The notes under the pieces: generated by a model | What the model was told of the DNA's origin: nothing | What the model saw: the letters and a program-made list of their open reading frames with translations, nothing else | Database searches by the model: none | Assembly: GCF_003014735.1 (NCBI RefSeq) | Contig: NZ_PYAX01000021.1 | Coordinates: 36,990-100,989, forward strand | Length of the DNA: 64,000 nucleotides | Direction of reading: 5' to 3' | Source of the DNA: Saccharothrix carnea | GTDB taxonomy: Bacteria; Actinomycetota; Actinomycetes; Mycobacteriales; Pseudonocardiaceae | Translations under genes and position numbers: made by a program | Part shown: one piece after another, positions 22,963 through 31,283 of the stretch | Numbering within the stretch: position 1 is the first letter of the stretch | Layout of the letters: each line of letters starts with the position of its first letter

Positions 22963-25284
22963 GTGGAGCTGCCGAACCTGCCGATCCGCCCGCTGCTCGG
23001 CGAGATCGCGGCCACGCTGACCGCGCACGGGTCGGCGGTGCTGGTCGCGCCGCCCGGCACGGGCAAGACGACGTTGGTGCCGTTGGCGCTGGACGGCCGC
23101 GTGGTGGTCGCCGAACCACGCCGGCTGGCCGCCCGTGCCGCCGCCGCGCGGATGGCGAGCCTGCTCGGCGAACCGGTGGGGCAGACCGTGGGCTACTCGG
23201 TGCGCGGCGACCGCAAGACGTCGAGGAACACCCGGATCGAGGTCGTCACCTCGGGTCTGCTGGTGCGGCGGCTGCAGCACGACCCGGAGCTCGCGGGCGT
23301 CGGCACGGTGCTGCTGGACGAGTGCCACGAACGGCACCTGGACGCGGACCTGCTGCTGGCGCTGCTGCTCGACGCACGGGCCGGGCTGCGGCCGGACCTG
23401 AAGCTGCTGGCCACGTCCGCAACCGTGGCCGCCGACCGGTTGGCGCAGCTCCTGGGTGACGCGCCGGTGATCCGGGTGGAGGCGCGGACGTTCCCGGTCG
23501 AGACCACCCACACCCCGCCGGCGCGCAACGAACGGGTCGAGGCCACCGTCGCCCGCGCCGTCCGGCAGGCGTTGTCCGAAGTGGACGGTGACGTGCTCGC
23601 GTTCCTGCCCGGCGTGGCCGAGATCCGCCGGTGCGCGGCGCTGATCGGTGACGACGTCGACGTGCTGCCGCTGCACGGCCGCCTCGCCACCACCGCGCAG
23701 GACGACGCCCTGCGCCCCGGTCGCCGGCGACGGGTCGTGCTGGCCACCGCCATCGCCGAGTCGAGCCTGACCGTGCCGGGCGTGCGGGCGGTGGTGGACT
23801 CCGGGTTGTCCCGCGTGCCCAGGGTCGACCACCGGCGCGGGCTGTCGGGCCTGGCCACGGTCCGGGTCAGCGCGGCGGTGGCCGACCAGCGCGCGGGCCG
23901 GGCGGGACGTGAGGCGCCGGGCCGGGTCTACCGGTGCTGGCCCGCGCACGAGCACAGCACGTTGCCGCGCTACCCGGAGCCGGAGATCCGCACCGCCGAC
24001 CTGACCCGGTTGGCCCTGGAGCTGGCCTGCTGGGGCGTGCCGGACGGCGAAGGGCTCGGCTGGTGGGACGCACCGCCGCGGGGTGCGCTGGACGCGGGCC
24101 GGTCGGTGCTGCGGGCACTCGGTGCGTTGGACTCAAACGGCGCCACGGAGCGGGGCCGCCGGATGGCCGACCTGGGCCTGCACCCCCGGCTGGCGCGGGC
24201 CTTGCTGGACGGTGCGGCGGCTGTGGGCGCGCGCAAGGCCGCCGAGGTGGTGGCGCTGCTGGACGACGACCGGGCGAGCTCCGGGGTCGAGCTGACGACG
24301 CGTGACGCCGACCCGCGCGAGGTCCGCCGCCTGGCCGCGATGGTCGAGGGCACCGGCCACGGCGACCAGGCGCTGGTGGTCGCGCTCGCCTACCCGGAAC
24401 GGTTGGCGCGCAGGCGTTCACCCGGTTCGCCGGTGTACCTGATGGCGGGCGGCACGGCGGTGGAGCTGCCGCCGGGCAGCGGGTTGGCCGACTCCGAGTG
24501 GCTCGCCGTGGCCGTCGCCGACCGTGAGGCGGGCCGTGCCCACGGCCGCATCCGGTTGGCCGCGCGGGCGGACGAAGAACTCGCCGTGTCCGCCGCGTCG
24601 CCCCTGCTGTCGTTCGAGGACGACGTGCGGTGGGACGGTGACGTGGTGGCCAACCGGCTGCGCAAGCTGGGCGCGATCACGTTGTCCAGCAAGCCGTTGC
24701 ACGACCGGGAAGCGATCCGGCGTGCGCTGCTCGAAGGCCTGCGCACCGAAGGCGTCGGCCTGCTGCGGTGGGACGCGGACGGCTTGCGCACGCGGGAGCG
24801 GATGGCGTTCCTGCACCGCGTGATCGGCGACCCGTGGCCCTCGGTGGACGACGACGCGCTGCTCGCCGTGGTCGACGTGGGCGAGGCGCGGCGCAAGGCG
24901 GACCTGGCCCGCATCAGCGGCGAGCACGTCGTGCGGCAACTCCTGCCGTGGCCGGCCGCCGCACGGTTCGACGAACTCGCACCGGACCGCTTGGAGGTGC
25001 CCTCGGGTTCACGCGTCCGGGTGGACTACTCGGGACCCGAACCGGTCCTGCCGGTGAAGGTCCAGGAGGTCTTCGGCTGGACCGACACGCCCCGCCTGGC
25101 AGACGGCCGGGTGCCCGTCGTCCTGCACCTGCTCTCGCCCGCCGGCCGCCCGACCGCCGTCACCGGCGACCTGGCGTCGTTCTGGCGCACGGGCTATCCC
25201 CGGGTCCGCTCCGAACTCCGCGGCCGCTACCCCAAGCACCGCTGGCCGGAGGACCCCATGACCGCTCGCCCCACCCGTCGCTGA
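22963..25284 (+). CDS. hrpB: ATP-dependent DEAH-type helicase HrpB
   Basis: A 773-residue protein if started at the GTG at 22963 (VELPNLPIRPLLGEI), the usual N-terminus of HrpB. An in-frame ATG at 22933 would overlap the start codon of the divergent glycosyltransferase. Walker A PPGTGKT is at 30-36 and DECH at 119-122, followed by ATSAT and the motif VI region DQRAGRAGREAPGRV. The HA2 domain and the HrpB-specific C-terminal region (VQEVFGWTDTPRLADG, then YPKHRWPEDP) are complete. HrpB is an accessory RNA helicase of unclear substrate. No ribosome-binding sequence precedes either start. Confidence 0.92.
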   Translation: MELPNLPIRPLLGEIAATLTAHGSAVLVAPPGTGKTTLVPLALDGRVVVAEPRRLAARAAAARMASLLGEPVGQTVGYSVRGDRKTSRNTRIEVVTSGLLVRRLQHDPELAGVGTVLLDECHERHLDADLLLALLLDARAGLRPDLKLLATSATVAADRLAQLLGDAPVIRVEARTFPVETTHTPPARNERVEATVARAVRQALSEVDGDVLAFLPGVAEIRRCAALIGDDVDVLPLHGRLATTAQDDALRPGRRRRVVLATAIAESSLTVPGVRAVVDSGLSRVPRVDHRRGLSGLATVRVSAAVADQRAGRAGREAPGRVYRCWPAHEHSTLPRYPEPEIRTADLTRLALELACWGVPDGEGLGWWDAPPRGALDAGRSVLRALGALDSNGATERGRRMADLGLHPRLARALLDGAAAVGARKAAEVVALLDDDRASSGVELTTRDADPREVRRLAAMVEGTGHGDQALVVALAYPERLARRRSPGSPVYLMAGGTAVELPPGSGLADSEWLAVAVADREAGRAHGRIRLAARADEELAVSAASPLLSFEDDVRWDGDVVANRLRKLGAITLSSKPLHDREAIRRALLEGLRTEGVGLLRWDADGLRTRERMAFLHRVIGDPWPSVDDDALLAVVDVGEARRKADLARISGEHVVRQLLPWPAAARFDELAPDRLEVPSGSRVRVDYSGPEPVLPVKVQEVFGWTDTPRLADGRVPVVLHLLSPAGRPTAVTGDLASFWRTGYPRVRSELRGRYPKHRWPEDPMTARPTRR

Positions 25285-25287
25285 CTA

Positions 25288-25327
25288 CTTGACGCCGAGC
25301 GTCAAGTACTTGACGATAGCCGTCAAG
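25288..25327 (+). promoter_or_regulatory. Two tandem 19-bp inverted repeats, probable operator
   Basis: CTTGACGC-CGA-GCGTCAAG at 25288-25306 and CTTGACG-ATAGC-CGTCAAG at 25309-25327 are two copies of one dyad, spaced 21 bases, so they lie on the same helix face. They begin 3 bases after the hrpB stop, and the second overlaps the AAGGAGG ribosome-binding sequence of the HTH gene. Each also carries TTGACG, which could act as a -35 element. Autoregulation by that HTH protein is the likely meaning. Confidence 0.7.
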
Positions 25328-25339
25328 GAGGTGACGCGA

Positions 25340-25765
25340 GTGCTCGCCCAACAGATCGCCACGATCATCCGCACCCGGTTGCTCGACCCGTTGGAGATCC
25401 TCTTCGACGACGTCGGCGACCTGCCGTCCCGCGCAGACGAGGTGGCGCAACGACTGGCCGCCGCCATGCAGGGCGACGACGACGCCGCGGCCGTGCACGC
25501 CATCGCACGGGTCATCGGCGCGCTCTACCCCGGTGACACGCCGTTCGACCCGCCCGCCGACTGGTGGCGGACGCCGCTCGGCCAGGTCGTCGCACGTCGG
25601 ATGGGCCACCCGGCCGCGCGGTCGGTCTCGTACTCGGTGGCGGGCGCGATGCTCGGCGTCACCAAGCAGGGCGTCCACGACCTGGTGCGACGCGGGAAGT
25701 TGGCGCGGGACTCGGACGGCGGCGGCGTGACCGTCGCCTCGGTGAGAGCGAGGTTGGGCGCATGA
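25340..25765 (+). CDS. Helix-turn-helix DNA-binding protein, probably autoregulatory
   Basis: A 141-residue protein from a GTG at 25340, chosen because AAGGAGG stands 8 bases before it. An earlier in-frame start would run through the operator. The C-terminal part (SVSYSVAGAMLGVTKQGVHD, then LVRRGKLARDSDGGGVTVAS, about 96-136) is a helix-turn-helix with a wing-like strand. The N-terminal 70 residues are helical and may dimerise. The stop overlaps the next start as ATGA, coupling it to the hydrolase gene. Confidence 0.7.
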   Translation: MLAQQIATIIRTRLLDPLEILFDDVGDLPSRADEVAQRLAAAMQGDDDAAAVHAIARVIGALYPGDTPFDPPADWWRTPLGQVVARRMGHPAARSVSYSVAGAMLGVTKQGVHDLVRRGKLARDSDGGGVTVASVRARLGA

Positions 25766-26373
25766 AGGTGCTGGCACTGCACGGCGCGGGCGGTTCACCG
25801 GCCGACTGGGACCCGGTCATCACGGCGTTGAACGGCAACCACGACCTCGTCCCACTGCCCCTGGAAGGCCCGTGGGACTGGGACTCCATCCTGGACCGGA
25901 TCGAACCACACGCCACCGACAACCCGGCCGTGCTCGGCATGTCGTTGGGCGGCATGGTCGCCGCCCTGTGGGGTCGCCGACACCCCGAGTGCCCAGCCGT
26001 GATCAACATCGACGGCCACGGCGTACCAACCCAACCGCAGCGCTACCTGAACCCGACCGCCGTCACAGGAAAAATCGCAACGCTGCGCGAACAGTTCCGC
26101 GCCTACGGCCAACCCGACCTCCAACAGGCCCTGGAAGACCTGGACTGCTTCCCCGTCTTCCGCGCCCTCAGCTGCCCCATGCTGCTGGCCGTGGCCACCA
26201 AACCACTACCGGGCCACCCCCTGTTCGAGGAGTACCAACAGGGCCTGGCCCGCGACCTGGCAACGCTGCCACCGAACATCGACGTGGTCCACATGGACAC
26301 CACCCACGCCGCAACCCGCGAAGACCCACAACTGGTCGCCGACCTGATCACCAACTACCTGGCCACCCGCTGA
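25762..26373 (+). CDS. Alpha/beta hydrolase
   Basis: A 203-residue hydrolase starting at ATGA overlapping the HTH stop. The oxyanion motif LHGAGG is at the N-terminus, the nucleophile elbow GMSLGG carries the serine, and the terminal TTHAATRED supplies the histidine. The cap is short. Coupling to a regulator suggests the substrate or product is connected with the regulator's signal, which is inference; the substrate class cannot be read from sequence. Confidence 0.82.
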   Translation: MKVLALHGAGGSPADWDPVITALNGNHDLVPLPLEGPWDWDSILDRIEPHATDNPAVLGMSLGGMVAALWGRRHPECPAVINIDGHGVPTQPQRYLNPTAVTGKIATLREQFRAYGQPDLQQALEDLDCFPVFRALSCPMLLAVATKPLPGHPLFEEYQQGLARDLATLPPNIDVVHMDTTHAATREDPQLVADLITNYLATR

Positions 26374-26391
26374 CCCACGCCTACCGCACGA

Positions 26392-26502
26392 CGCAACCAC
26401 CTACGCCTGGGGGTCCGGGGGCAAACCACCCACCGCAACCACCTACGGCTGGGGGTCCGGGGGCGAAGCCCGCCGGGCGGGGTCTGGGGGTCGCACCCCC
26501 GG
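26392..26502. repeat. GC-rich direct repeat and hairpin-forming dispersed repeat
   Basis: CGCAACCACCTACG plus about 20 further bases occurs twice with a 42-base period (from 26392 and 26434). The second copy runs into a block from 26451 (GGGGGCGAAGCCCGCC, then GGGGGTCGCACCCCC) that recurs at 34660-34713 with few changes. Each copy sits just beyond the terminator of a stable RNA gene. It may be a mobile palindromic repeat. Confidence 0.65.
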
Positions 26503-26516
26503 AAAACACGAGGAGC

Positions 26517-26548
26517 GAGGTGGTCGACGCTCTCCGTCGACACACCTC
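26517..26548 (-). terminator. Terminator of tmRNA
   Basis: GAGGTGGTCGACG pairs with CGTCGACACACCTC (one inserted base) around CTCTC. On the minus strand the stem is followed after about 12 bases by GTGTTTT. It begins 8 bases past the tmRNA 3' end. Confidence 0.7.
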
Positions 26549-26555
26549 GCCCGAG

Positions 26556-26925
26556 TGGAGGTGCCGGGAATCGAACCCGGGTCCTCTGCCGCATCATCAA
26601 GGCTTCTCCGTGCGCAGTCCGCTACATCTCTACTCGGCCCCGGTGATCACGCGGACAAGTCACCGTGATGAGCCCAGCCACTGTGGGTGTCCCGACCGTC
26701 CCCCGTGGCCGGGGACGGCGGTGAGCCTCCTAGCTGATGCCGGCGACCGGAGCGGAGGCACCTCCGGGCCGACAGCGTCGCTCCTAGCCTCAGGCGGCGA
26801 GGGCGAACGCGCGCTGGTCGTTAGACTCGGCGCTTATTGGTTTGCGATGACGCTTGCGGTGGTCTCTCGCCTGCACCGGCACGCTTCCCTTGAATCAACG
26901 CACAAAGTCGAAACCGTTCACCCCC
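26556..26925 (-). ncRNA. ssrA: tmRNA (transfer-messenger RNA)
   Basis: About 370 bases on the minus strand. The 5' end GGGGGTGAACGGTTTCGAC pairs with the 3' end CACCTCC, and the T-arm is GGGTTCGATTCCC. The tag frame follows AATAAGC and reads AESNDQRAFALAA then TGA, the ALAA degradation signature recognised by Clp proteases. It rescues ribosomes stalled on broken mRNA together with SmpB, encoded about 3 kb away. The 3' CCA is not encoded. The ends are placed by acceptor pairing. Confidence 0.95.
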
Positions 26926-27090
26926 GTGTCTTGGGTCTTGCTCCGCACAGCATAACCTGCCGTCCACCCCGGTTCATTCCCATTACGTTGGTAGGGCTGT
27001 CCCCACCCCTCGCTGACCGGCGGACCTGATGGTTCGAGCCACTCGTTCGAGCGATGCTGGTCGGGTACATCGGGCGTGAAGGTGGGGAAC

Positions 27091-28338
27091 ATGGCGACGC
27101 GGGTCAACCCGAACATCGGCCGGATCAGCGGGTACTTCCTGTTGAACCTGGTCACAGGCATCTTCTGGTTCGTCCTGCTGGTCACCCTGGGCGCGGTGAG
27201 CATCGGCACCGCCGTCATCTGGGTGGGCATCCCGCTGGGCGTGCTGACGATGGTCCTGGCCCGAGGCGCGGCGACGGCGGAACGGGCCTGGCTGCGGGCC
27301 GCCCTGGGGGTCGACATCCCGCAGCCGTACCGACCGCTGCCGGCCACCGTGACCGGTCGGGCGAAGGCCATGGCCAAGGACCCGGCCACGTGGCGCGACT
27401 TCGCCTACTGGCTGATCATGCTGCCGCTGGGCGCCCTGGAGTTCTCACTGACCGTAGCGCTGTGGTCGGCCGTGCTCGGCACCGTGTTCCTGCCGTTCTA
27501 CCTGCACTGGCTGCCCGCCACGTGGGAGGTGACGTTCCCCGGCGGCACGGTCTGGCTGATCGACTCGTTCATCAACGCGCTCCCGGTGAGCGTCCTGGGC
27601 CTGCTGCTCGGCGTCGTGGCGTACCGGCTGCTCAAGGCACTCGGCCAGGGTCACGCGGTGCTGGCCCAGTCCCTGCTCGGCCCGTCGCGCTACGGCGTGC
27701 TGGAGGCCAAGGCGGAGCAGCTGTCCGCCAGCCGGGCCCGCGGCGTGGAGGCGGCCGAGGCGGAGCGCAGGCGCATCGAGCGCGACCTGCACGACGGCGC
27801 GCAGCAACGCCTGGTCGCCGTGGCCATGGGCCTGGGCCGGGCGCGCGGCAAGATGGAGTCCGACCCGGACGCGGCCCGCGAGCTGATCGCCGAGGCGCAC
27901 GCCGACGCCAAGCTCGCCATCTCCGAGCTGCGCGACCTGGCCCGCGGCATCTACCCGTCCGTGCTGGGCGACCGGGGCCTCGACGCGGCCCTCTCCTCCC
28001 TCGCCGCGCGGTCGCCGATCCCGGTCGAGGTCGAGGTGGACGTCGAACCGCGCCCGCCGACAGCCGTGGAGAGCACCGCGTACTTCACCGTCGCCGAGAC
28101 GCTGACCAACATCGCCAAGCACTCCGGCGCCACCCAGGCCCGCGTGAAGGTGTCCCGCACCGAGAACTCCGTGGTGGTGGAGGTCACCGACAACGGGCGC
28201 GGCGGCGCCGAGGTGCGCCCGGGTGGTGGCCTCGCGGGCCTGGCGGACCGTGCTGCGACGATTGACGGCGTGGTCGTCGTGGTGAGCCCGATCGGCGGGC
28301 CGACCGTGATCCGGACGGAGCTGCCGTGCGCGTGGTGA
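27091..28338 (+). CDS. Sensor histidine kinase, NarL/DesK type
   Basis: A 415-residue kinase from the ATG at 27091 (MATRVNPNIGRISGYFLLNL); a GTG at 27076 in frame is possible. Hydrophobic helices near 14-58, 105-140 and 163-182 form the sensor domain with little outside the membrane. The HisKA_3 motif RRRIERDLHDGAQQRL contains H234. ATP-binding blocks TVAETLTNIAKHS and DNGRGG follow, then the glycine-rich GGGLAGLADRA. It overlaps its response regulator by 13 bases. The signal is unknown, perhaps membrane state. Confidence 0.92.
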   Translation: MATRVNPNIGRISGYFLLNLVTGIFWFVLLVTLGAVSIGTAVIWVGIPLGVLTMVLARGAATAERAWLRAALGVDIPQPYRPLPATVTGRAKAMAKDPATWRDFAYWLIMLPLGALEFSLTVALWSAVLGTVFLPFYLHWLPATWEVTFPGGTVWLIDSFINALPVSVLGLLLGVVAYRLLKALGQGHAVLAQSLLGPSRYGVLEAKAEQLSASRARGVEAAEAERRRIERDLHDGAQQRLVAVAMGLGRARGKMESDPDAARELIAEAHADAKLAISELRDLARGIYPSVLGDRGLDAALSSLAARSPIPVEVEVDVEPRPPTAVESTAYFTVAETLTNIAKHSGATQARVKVSRTENSVVVEVTDNGRGGAEVRPGGGLAGLADRAATIDGVVVVVSPIGGPTVIRTELPCAW

Positions 28339-28970
28339 TCGCGGAGGACTCGGTCCTCCTGCGGGTGGGCGTGCAACGCCTGCTGGCCGACGAGGGGATC
28401 GAGACGGTCGCGGCGGTGGACGACGGTGGCGCGCTGCTCGCCGCGATCGACGAGCACCGCCCCGACCTGGCCCTGGTGGACGTGCGGATGCCGCCCACGT
28501 TCACCGACGAGGGCCTGCGGGCCGCGATCGAGGCGCGCAAGCGCATCCCGAACCTGCCGGTGCTGGTCCTCTCGCAGTACGTGGAGGAGCGCTACGCGGT
28601 GGAGCTGCTGGCCGGCGGCGCGAACGGCATCGGCTACCTGCTCAAGGAACGCGTGGCGGACGTGTCGGAGTTCGTGGCCGCGGTGCGCCGGGTCGCCGAG
28701 GGCGGCACGAGCATCGACCACGAGGTCATCACGCAGCTGATGGTCCGCGCCAAGCGCAACCCGGTCGACTCGCTCACCCAGCGTGAGCGCGAGGTGCTCG
28801 GCCTGATGGCCCAGGGCCTGTCGAACGCCGCCATCGCCGCCTCGCTGGTCGTGTCCGACGGCGCGGTGGAGAAGCACGTGGGCAACATCTTCGCCAAGCT
28901 CGGCCTGGAGCCCAGCACCAGCGAGCACCGCCGCGTGCGCGCCGTGCTGGCCTACCTCAACCTGGGCTGA
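28326..28970 (+). CDS. LuxR/NarL-family response regulator
   Basis: A 214-residue regulator starting at a GTG inside the kinase gene. The receiver domain has acidic E7-D8 (VVIAEDSVLL) and the phospho-acceptor D52 (LALVDVRMPP). The C-terminal helix-turn-helix (LTQREREVLGLMAQGLSNAA, then VSDGAVEKHVGNIFAKLGL) is of LuxR type. It should act on promoters under control of the kinase encoded just before it; its targets are not visible here. Its 3' end overlaps the convergent amidohydrolase gene by 14 bases. Confidence 0.94.
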   Translation: MRVVIAEDSVLLRVGVQRLLADEGIETVAAVDDGGALLAAIDEHRPDLALVDVRMPPTFTDEGLRAAIEARKRIPNLPVLVLSQYVEERYAVELLAGGANGIGYLLKERVADVSEFVAAVRRVAEGGTSIDHEVITQLMVRAKRNPVDSLTQREREVLGLMAQGLSNAAIAASLVVSDGAVEKHVGNIFAKLGLEPSTSEHRRVRAVLAYLNLG

Positions 28971-29784
28971 CGCCGAGCAGCCTGGCTCCGTTGTCGTGCA
29001 GCACGGCCCGCAGGAACGGCTCACCGAGCCGGTCGTCGGCGGCGGCCCAGCCTTCGATCGCGGTCAGCTGCTCGGCGTAGTCGTACGGGATGTTCGGGAA
29101 GTCCGAGCCGAGCACCACCCGGTCGGCCACGTCGACCAGCCGTGACGCCCAGTCACGAGGCAGCGCCGCCCGCGCCTCGGTGAACTGCACGCCCACCATG
29201 GTCGTGTCCAGGTGCACCCCGTCGTACCGCGCCACGAGGTCCAGCGCGCCGAGGTAGTCGGGCATCCCGGCGTGCGCCAGCACCGCCACCAGCGACGGGT
29301 GCCTGCGCAGCACGTCCTCGAACACGTCCAGCCCCGTGTGCGCGCCCGGCACCGGCCCGTGCCCGCAGTGCACGACCACCGGCACCCGTGCCTCGGCCAG
29401 CAGGCCCCACGCGCCGTCGAGCGAACGCGGGTCGTAGCCGCCGACCTGCACGTGCGCCTTGAAGCACCGCGCACCGGCCGTCAACGCCCGCGCCACGTAC
29501 GCCTCGACGCCCGGCTCCGGGTACAGGGTCGCCGTGGGCACGGCGCCGTCCACGCGTGAGCCGAAGTCCAGCGCCCAGTCCGTCAGCCACTCGCCCATGC
29601 CCGGCTTGTGCGGGTACACCAGGGGCGCGAACGCGACCACCCCGAACGACCGCAGCACCGCCAGCCGTTCGTCCTCGGGCAGCCGGTACCGGATCGACCA
29701 GTCGACGCCGTAGTGCCGGGACGCGGAGTCGAAGAACGCCCACACCTTGTCCAGCACGCGCTGCGGCATGAAGTGCACGTGCAC
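28957..29784 (-). CDS. Amidohydrolase-2 family TIM-barrel enzyme
   Basis: A 275-residue protein whose first residues VHVHF already form the metal-binding HxH motif, so a short upstream stretch (NAVVPGLVDVHVHF) may also be translated from a non-standard start. Later metal or catalytic positions are VVVHCGHGP, LAHAG and LGSDFPNIPYD. The family includes metal-dependent hydrolases and decarboxylases; the substrate is unknown. It lies 26 bases after smpB on the same strand. Confidence 0.8.
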   Translation of the reverse strand: MHVHFMPQRVLDKVWAFFDSASRHYGVDWSIRYRLPEDERLAVLRSFGVVAFAPLVYPHKPGMGEWLTDWALDFGSRVDGAVPTATLYPEPGVEAYVARALTAGARCFKAHVQVGGYDPRSLDGAWGLLAEARVPVVVHCGHGPVPGAHTGLDVFEDVLRRHPSLVAVLAHAGMPDYLGALDLVARYDGVHLDTTMVGVQFTEARAALPRDWASRLVDVADRVVLGSDFPNIPYDYAEQLTAIEGWAAADDRLGEPFLRAVLHDNGARLLGVSPG

Positions 29785-29810
29785 GTCGACCAGGCCGGGG
29801 ACGACGGCGT

Positions 29811-30287
29811 TCAGTAGCGCCCCTTCAACGCGCGGCCGTGCGCCTTCTGGATCTCCCGCTCGGCGTCCCGCTTGGCCAGGTCCTGCCGCTTGTCGTACGA
29901 CTTCTTGCCGCGCGCCAGCGCGAGCTCGACCTTGACGTACCCGTCCTTGAAGTACATCGACAGCGGGATCAGCGACAGACCGCTCTCCTTGGTCTTGCCG
30001 ATCAGCCGCTCGATCTCGCTCTTGTGCAGCAGCAGCTTCCGCTTGCGGCGCACCTCGTGGTTGGTCCAGGTGCCCGCCACGTACTCGGGGATGTGCAGCG
30101 CGTGCAGCCAGATCTCGCCGTCGTCCACCTGGGCGAAGGCGTCCACCAGGGACGCCCGGCCCATGCGCAGGCTCTTCACCTCGGTGCCGACGAGCACGAC
30201 ACCCGCTTCGTAGGTGTCGAGGATGGTGTAGTCGTGCCGAGCCTTGCGGTTCGACGCGATCACCTTCTGACCGCGTTCCTTGACCAT
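29811..30287 (-). CDS. smpB: SsrA-binding protein SmpB
   Basis: A 158-residue protein with the SmpB signature: ASNRKARHDYTILDTYEAGV, then GTEVKSLRMGRASLVDAFAQ, then LLLHKSEIERLIGKTKESGL. The C-terminal basic tail (KRDAEREIQKAHGRALKGRY) enters the ribosomal mRNA channel. SmpB binds the tRNA-like end of tmRNA, and both genes are in this window. It follows ftsX by 40 bases; the order ftsE-ftsX-smpB is conserved in Actinobacteria. Confidence 0.97.
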   Translation of the reverse strand: MVKERGQKVIASNRKARHDYTILDTYEAGVVLVGTEVKSLRMGRASLVDAFAQVDDGEIWLHALHIPEYVAGTWTNHEVRRKRKLLLHKSEIERLIGKTKESGLSLIPLSMYFKDGYVKVELALARGKKSYDKRQDLAKRDAEREIQKAHGRALKGRY

Positions 30288-30327
30288 GACCGAAACCTTA
30301 CGTGAGCGCGCCAGCGGTTATCGGAAC

Positions 30328-31230
30328 CTACAGGCGCACGTAGAGCCGGAGCGTGACGTAGCCGGTCAGCGCCGAGATCGCGATCGCCACACCGACCAGG
30401 ATCGGGGAGAGGAAGAGGATCTCCACCATGCTGACTTCCGGGATGATGTTGGCCGCGAACAGCTCGCCGAGCACCCGGTTGAGCAGGAAGAGCTTCGTCA
30501 CCACGAGCAGCCCGATCGAGGCGACGGCGCCGATGACACCCGCGACCACCGCCTCGATGAGGAACGGCAGCTGGGTGTACCAGCGGGTGGCGCCGACCAG
30601 CCGCATGATGCCGACCTCCGTGCGCCGGGTGAACGCCGACACCTGGATCGTGTTGGAGATCAACATCAACGCCGCGAACGCCTGCAGCAGCGCCAGCGCC
30701 AGCGCCGCGTCACGCACGCCGTTGAGGAAGCCGAACAGCCGGTCGAGGTCCTCGCGCTGGTCGTCGACCTTCTTCACGCCCGCCTTGCCGGTGAACGCCT
30801 GGACGATCACGTCGGACCGCTGCGCGTCCTCCAGCTTGACCCGGAACATGGCCGGGATCGCCTCGGGGCGGGCCAGCTTCGCCAGCTCCGGCTGCGACTC
30901 GAAGACCTTCTTGAACCGCTCGTAGCCCTTGTCGCGGTTCTCGTAGACGACGGTCTCGACCCCGGACGTGGTCTCCAGCTGGCTGCGCAGGCTCGAGCAG
31001 GGCTGCTGCGTGCAGTCCTTGTCGTTGACGCTGATGTCGTTGGTGAGCATGACCGCCACCTCGAGCTTGCCGAGGTAGTCGTCCTGCATCTTGCCCACCA
31101 TGTTGACGACCAGGAGGCCGACACCGAGCAGGAAGAGCGAGATCGCGGTCGTGAGGATCATCGCGATGGTCATCGTGACGTTCCGGCGCAGGCCGGTGAC
31201 GACCTCGCTGAACACGAAGCTGGTACGCAT
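30328..31230 (-). CDS. ftsX: Cell division protein FtsX
   Basis: A 300-residue membrane protein. Helix 1 is near residues 22-45 (NVTMTIAMILTTAISLFLLG), a large extracellular domain of about 120 residues follows with a cysteine pair (KDCTQQPCSSL), and three further helices end the protein. FtsX with FtsE forms an ABC-type complex that activates cell-wall hydrolases (RipC in mycobacteria) through the extracellular loop. It lies 53 bases after ftsE in one operon. Confidence 0.96.
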   Translation of the reverse strand: MRTSFVFSEVVTGLRRNVTMTIAMILTTAISLFLLGVGLLVVNMVGKMQDDYLGKLEVAVMLTNDISVNDKDCTQQPCSSLRSQLETTSGVETVVYENRDKGYERFKKVFESQPELAKLARPEAIPAMFRVKLEDAQRSDVIVQAFTGKAGVKKVDDQREDLDRLFGFLNGVRDAALALALLQAFAALMLISNTIQVSAFTRRTEVGIMRLVGATRWYTQLPFLIEAVVAGVIGAVASIGLLVVTKLFLLNRVLGELFAANIIPEVSMVEILFLSPILVGVAIAISALTGYVTLRLYVRL

Positions 31231-31283
31231 CGGGGGGAACGTTCCTCAGGGTCGGGGGATGAGGGGGTCCGGCGGCCTCGGGC

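Noticed and set aside
20953..23066. Carotenoid biosynthetic cluster suggested by the CrtQ-like glycosyltransferase
   Set aside because: No phytoene synthase, desaturase or cyclase is nearby; the similarity is only at family level.
26392..26502. A CRISPR-like repeat array
   Set aside because: Only two copies of the direct unit, no uniform spacers and no cas genes in the window.
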